From Apostichopus japonicus (taxonomy: Eukaryota > Echinodermata > Holothuroidea > Aspidochirotida > Stichopodidae), in contig NC_092573.1 of the NCBI RefSeq assembly GCF_037975245.1, positions 25,015,265 through 25,079,264 on the forward strand: a stretch of DNA of 64,000 nucleotides. The letters are read 5' to 3'. Positions 63,601-64,000 of this stretch are shown one piece after another. The translations under genes and the position numbers were made by a program. Under the pieces are notes generated by a model, which worked only from the letters and a program-made list of their open reading frames with translations, searched no databases and was not told the origin of the DNA. Position 1 is the stretch's first letter; every line of letters starts with the position of its first letter.

Positions 63601-64000
63601 CCCGCTCACCTTCACAACGGCCACCTCGACCCGTCTGGAAGCCCTCTCCACAGATACACTGGAAGGAGCCGATGGTATCGACACAACTTGAATTTCTGCC
63701 ACAGAGGTTCGGCTGTTCTATACACTCATTGATATCTTGAGATGAAAGAGAGAACAAGGGAAAACATATTAACATTCAGAGATTTCTTCTCCTGTATTTT
63801 TAGAGAATTTTTTTTTTTTTTTTATTCTATCCAGAGAACAAAGGTAAACAAGGATGACTGGTCATATTGATAACCATCTCACCCGTACAACTGTTTGGGT
63901 ACTCACTCTGACAAATCTTGCCGGTTTGGTCCAGACGGCGACCTTGTCCACACTCGCACCTGAAAGAACCGTCTGTATTGATGCAATCGCCGTCTATGCA
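54166..64000 (-). CDS. FBN: fibrillin, 3' portion (14 exons, continues past right edge)
   Basis: A secreted extracellular-matrix glycoprotein that assembles into microfibrils and binds latent TGF-beta complexes (family knowledge). The exons give about 696 residues. In order: five cbEGF, one 8-Cys TB domain, seven cbEGF, a CYxC linker, a furin site RRRRD, and the fibrillin C-terminal domain. All internal junctions are phase 1 except EGF to C-terminal exon (phase 2), and internal exons are 117-165 bp multiples of 3. The order and spacing match the C-terminal third of vertebrate fibrillin domain by domain. Splice sites were read by eye. The 5' part is outside the window, so the member number cannot be assigned. 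Confidence 0.9.
55071..55197 (-). CDS. FBN: fibrillin exon: last cbEGF
   Basis: 127 bp, phase 1 start and phase 2 end. DIDEC start with an unusual Gly/Tyr-rich insert ([13 protein letters not shown]) between the first two cysteines, [12 protein letters not shown] core, ending TGYYSLSQG. The sixth cysteine is on the next exon. Acceptor TTCTTAG, donor GG|GTAACC. Confidence 0.88.
55198..56042. other. fibrillin intron with TATA-type microsatellite
   Basis: Between the last two cbEGF exons. A degenerate (TATATG/TATTATA) microsatellite runs at about 55620-55825. Frames across it encode only Tyr-Ile-Val repeats. Nothing else is recognised. Confidence 0.7.
56043..56165 (-). CDS. FBN: fibrillin exon: cbEGF
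   Basis: 123 bp, phase 1-1. DQNEC start, [17 protein letters not shown] core, SMSCNG end. Acceptor TTGCAG, donor G|GTAAGT. Confidence 0.9.
56754..56873 (-). CDS. FBN: fibrillin exon: cbEGF
   Basis: 120 bp, phase 1-1. DIDEC start, [16 protein letters not shown] core, [13 protein letters not shown] end (the vertebrate domain ends LQHYQWNQC). Acceptor TTCCAG, donor G|GTGAGT. Confidence 0.9.
57160..57325 (+). mobile_element. Penelope-like terminal fragment in a fibrillin intron
   Basis: The plus strand has TTGAAGA-A-GATCCT-GCT-AGGATC-AAAAC-GTCAGGCC (57235-57270): a perfect 6-bp stem II between degraded hammerhead core blocks (CTGAAGA changed to TTGAAGA, GAAA to AAAA). Penelope-like element ends commonly carry this layout. 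No coding part is left. The pyrimidine-rich sequence before it (from about 56940) may belong to the same element. Confidence 0.4.
57633..57761 (-). CDS. FBN: fibrillin exon: cbEGF
   Basis: 129 bp, phase 1-1. DGDEC start, [16 protein letters not shown] core (vertebrate CQNTPGSFTCECQRGF at this position), end TMCVG. Acceptor CAACAG, donor G|GTAAGC. Confidence 0.9.
58430..58800. repeat. about 60-bp minisatellite in a fibrillin intron
   Basis: About six tandem copies of a unit built around ttatttcatgtgaatacataca(t/c)gatatatgtaaagtctc, with the last three nearly the same and the first ones more diverged. It lies in the 1.9-kb intron between the 59486-59602 and 57633-57761 exons, which otherwise shows nothing recognisable. 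An open frame through it (repeats of [20 protein letters not shown]) follows from the 60-bp period and is not a gene. Confidence 0.85.
59486..59602 (-). CDS. FBN: fibrillin exon: cbEGF
   Basis: 117 bp, phase 1-1. DLDEC start, [17 protein letters not shown] core, end GMACPG. Acceptor GTTTAG, donor G|GTTAGC. Too short and too divergent at its ends to stand out as an open frame. Found by its cysteine spacing and phase, and it fills the position expected from vertebrate fibrillin (DLDEC...CQFLCVNTIGGFTCKC). Confidence 0.85.
60108..60190 (-). pseudogene. decayed duplicate of the neighbouring cbEGF exon
   Basis: The minus-strand sequence matches the 60314-60430 exon over its 3' half (AATACTCCAGGAAG, TGTCTCTGTCCA, ATGTGCTCAGCCATGACATG) but has a deletion and an in-frame stop after CLCPY. 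Shorter echoes of the same segment (catatccatgt...aacacatg) occur at about 60077-60095 and 60258-60280. It sits in the intron and should not be spliced in. Confidence 0.65.
60314..60430 (-). CDS. FBN: fibrillin exon: cbEGF
   Basis: 117 bp, phase 1-1. DKNEC start, [12 protein letters not shown] core, [15 protein letters not shown] end. Acceptor TTCACAG, donor G|GTACGT. A decayed partial copy lies just downstream (about 60108-60190). Confidence 0.9.
60530..60720. repeat. C-rich minisatellite patches in a fibrillin intron
   Basis: Imperfect tgcccccactgccc repeats at 60533-60580 and (CCCA)n at 60688-60718, in the intron upstream of the 60314-60430 exon. Confidence 0.7.
60926..61090 (-). CDS. FBN: fibrillin exon: end of TB plus a non-canonical EGF
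   Basis: 165 bp, phase 1-1. It begins with the TB end (S)EYLNLC, then an EGF with six cysteines. The usual D-x-D/N-E-C calcium motif reads TIDICAS, and the hydroxylation site is CLSDNGGF with Ser in place of Asn/Asp, so this EGF probably does not bind calcium in the standard way. Donor G|GTAACA. Confidence 0.88.
61119..61160. repeat. (GATGAT/GAC)n microsatellite
   Basis: A trinucleotide repeat tract in the short intron between the two TB-domain exons. Confidence 0.85.
61432..61584 (-). CDS. FBN: fibrillin exon: TB (8-Cys) domain, first part
   Basis: 153 bp, phase 1-1. [12 protein letters not shown], then the hallmark triple cysteine in [20 protein letters not shown] and IFGT. The eighth cysteine is on the next exon (EYLNLC). 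TB domains occur only in the fibrillin/LTBP family, which fixes the gene identity. Acceptor CCCGCAG, donor T|GTGAGT. Confidence 0.92.
61793..61918 (-). CDS. FBN: fibrillin exon: cbEGF before the TB domain
   Basis: 126 bp, phase 1-1. DVDEC start, [12 protein letters not shown] core, and [13 protein letters not shown] close to the vertebrate NDGFTASPNQDEC. Donor G|GTACGT. Confidence 0.9.
62140..62265 (-). CDS. FBN: fibrillin exon: cbEGF
   Basis: 126 bp, phase 1-1. DFDEC start, [12 protein letters not shown] hydroxylation core, GNICRG end, donor G|GTGAGT. It matches the vertebrate domain with CKNLIGTYMCIC at this position. Confidence 0.9.
62762..62846. repeat. short gggctttatgaa minisatellite
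   Basis: Five to six copies of gggct(t/c)tatgaa with attag spacers, ending about 20 bases before the donor-side intron start of the 62867-62989 exon. Confidence 0.75.
62867..62989 (-). CDS. FBN: fibrillin exon: cbEGF
   Basis: 123 bp, phase 1-1. DINEC start and [17 protein letters not shown] core, very close to the matching vertebrate domain (LCAFRCVNTYGSYECKC). Donor G|GTTGGT is weaker than its neighbours. Confidence 0.9.
63610..63735 (-). CDS. FBN: fibrillin exon: cbEGF
   Basis: 126 bp, phase 1-1, one whole calcium-binding EGF. The joined first codon gives NINEC instead of the usual DINEC. The hydroxylation motif is [12 protein letters not shown]. Acceptor CTCAAG and donor G|GTGAGC. Confidence 0.9.
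63907..64000 (-). CDS. FBN: fibrillin exon: cbEGF, partial at window edge
   Basis: It encodes the last four cysteines of a cbEGF, with the hydroxylation pattern [12 protein letters not shown] and the ending GKICQ. The donor is A|GTGAGT, phase 1. By position it matches the first cbEGF after the penultimate TB domain of vertebrate fibrillin, so that TB domain should lie just outside the window. Confidence 0.85.

Overview
The window looks like a piece of an animal nuclear genome, most likely a marine invertebrate deuterostome and probably an echinoderm. This is an inference from three things: an intron-rich fibrillin gene with one exon per domain, a tandem family of rhodopsin-class receptors, and abundant tRNA-derived SINEs, Penelope-like elements, LINE tails, hAT-like elements and AT-rich microsatellites. 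There is no bacterial-style gene packing.

Layout. Positions 1-1864 are a non-coding flank. Positions 1865-47143 are a head-to-tail array of exactly four units of about 11-11.5 kb (U1 1865-13417, U2 13418-24740, U3 24741-35701, U4 35702-47143). Each unit carries one 415-419 residue seven-transmembrane receptor on the plus strand. Its whole coding region lies in one exon, directly after a 3' splice site, so a 5' UTR intron is likely. Each unit also carries the same 5'-truncated LINE tail and the same palindromic ATAGATCT-type microsatellite. The receptors have an aminergic (histamine H3/muscarinic-like) fold but lack the aspartate at 3.32 that binds amines. Coding types alternate A-B-A-B (U1 and U3 encode 419 residues, U2 and U4 encode 415). 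A SINE and other flanking differences instead pair U1 with U2 and U3 with U4, so the array is a mosaic.

Private insertions help order events. U1 has a solo-LTR-like element and a hairpin holding a tRNA-like gene. U3 has a SINE with a 13-bp target duplication inside a Penelope-like remnant. U3 and U4 share another SINE.

Positions 47144-49481 show no gene. Positions 49482-52655 are a three-deep transposon nest: an outer inverted-repeat element, a Penelope-like retroelement with 20-bp target duplications and about 85-bp inverted ends, and an 891-bp hAT-like element cutting the Penelope reading frame. Positions 54166-64000 on the minus strand are the 3' end of a fibrillin gene (14 exons seen, running off the right edge). 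It has five EGF domains, a TB domain, seven more EGF domains, and a furin-cleaved C-terminal domain. The order matches the C-terminal end of vertebrate fibrillin domain for domain. Functionally the two loci are unrelated: a probable chemosensory or transmitter receptor family, and an extracellular-matrix microfibril gene.
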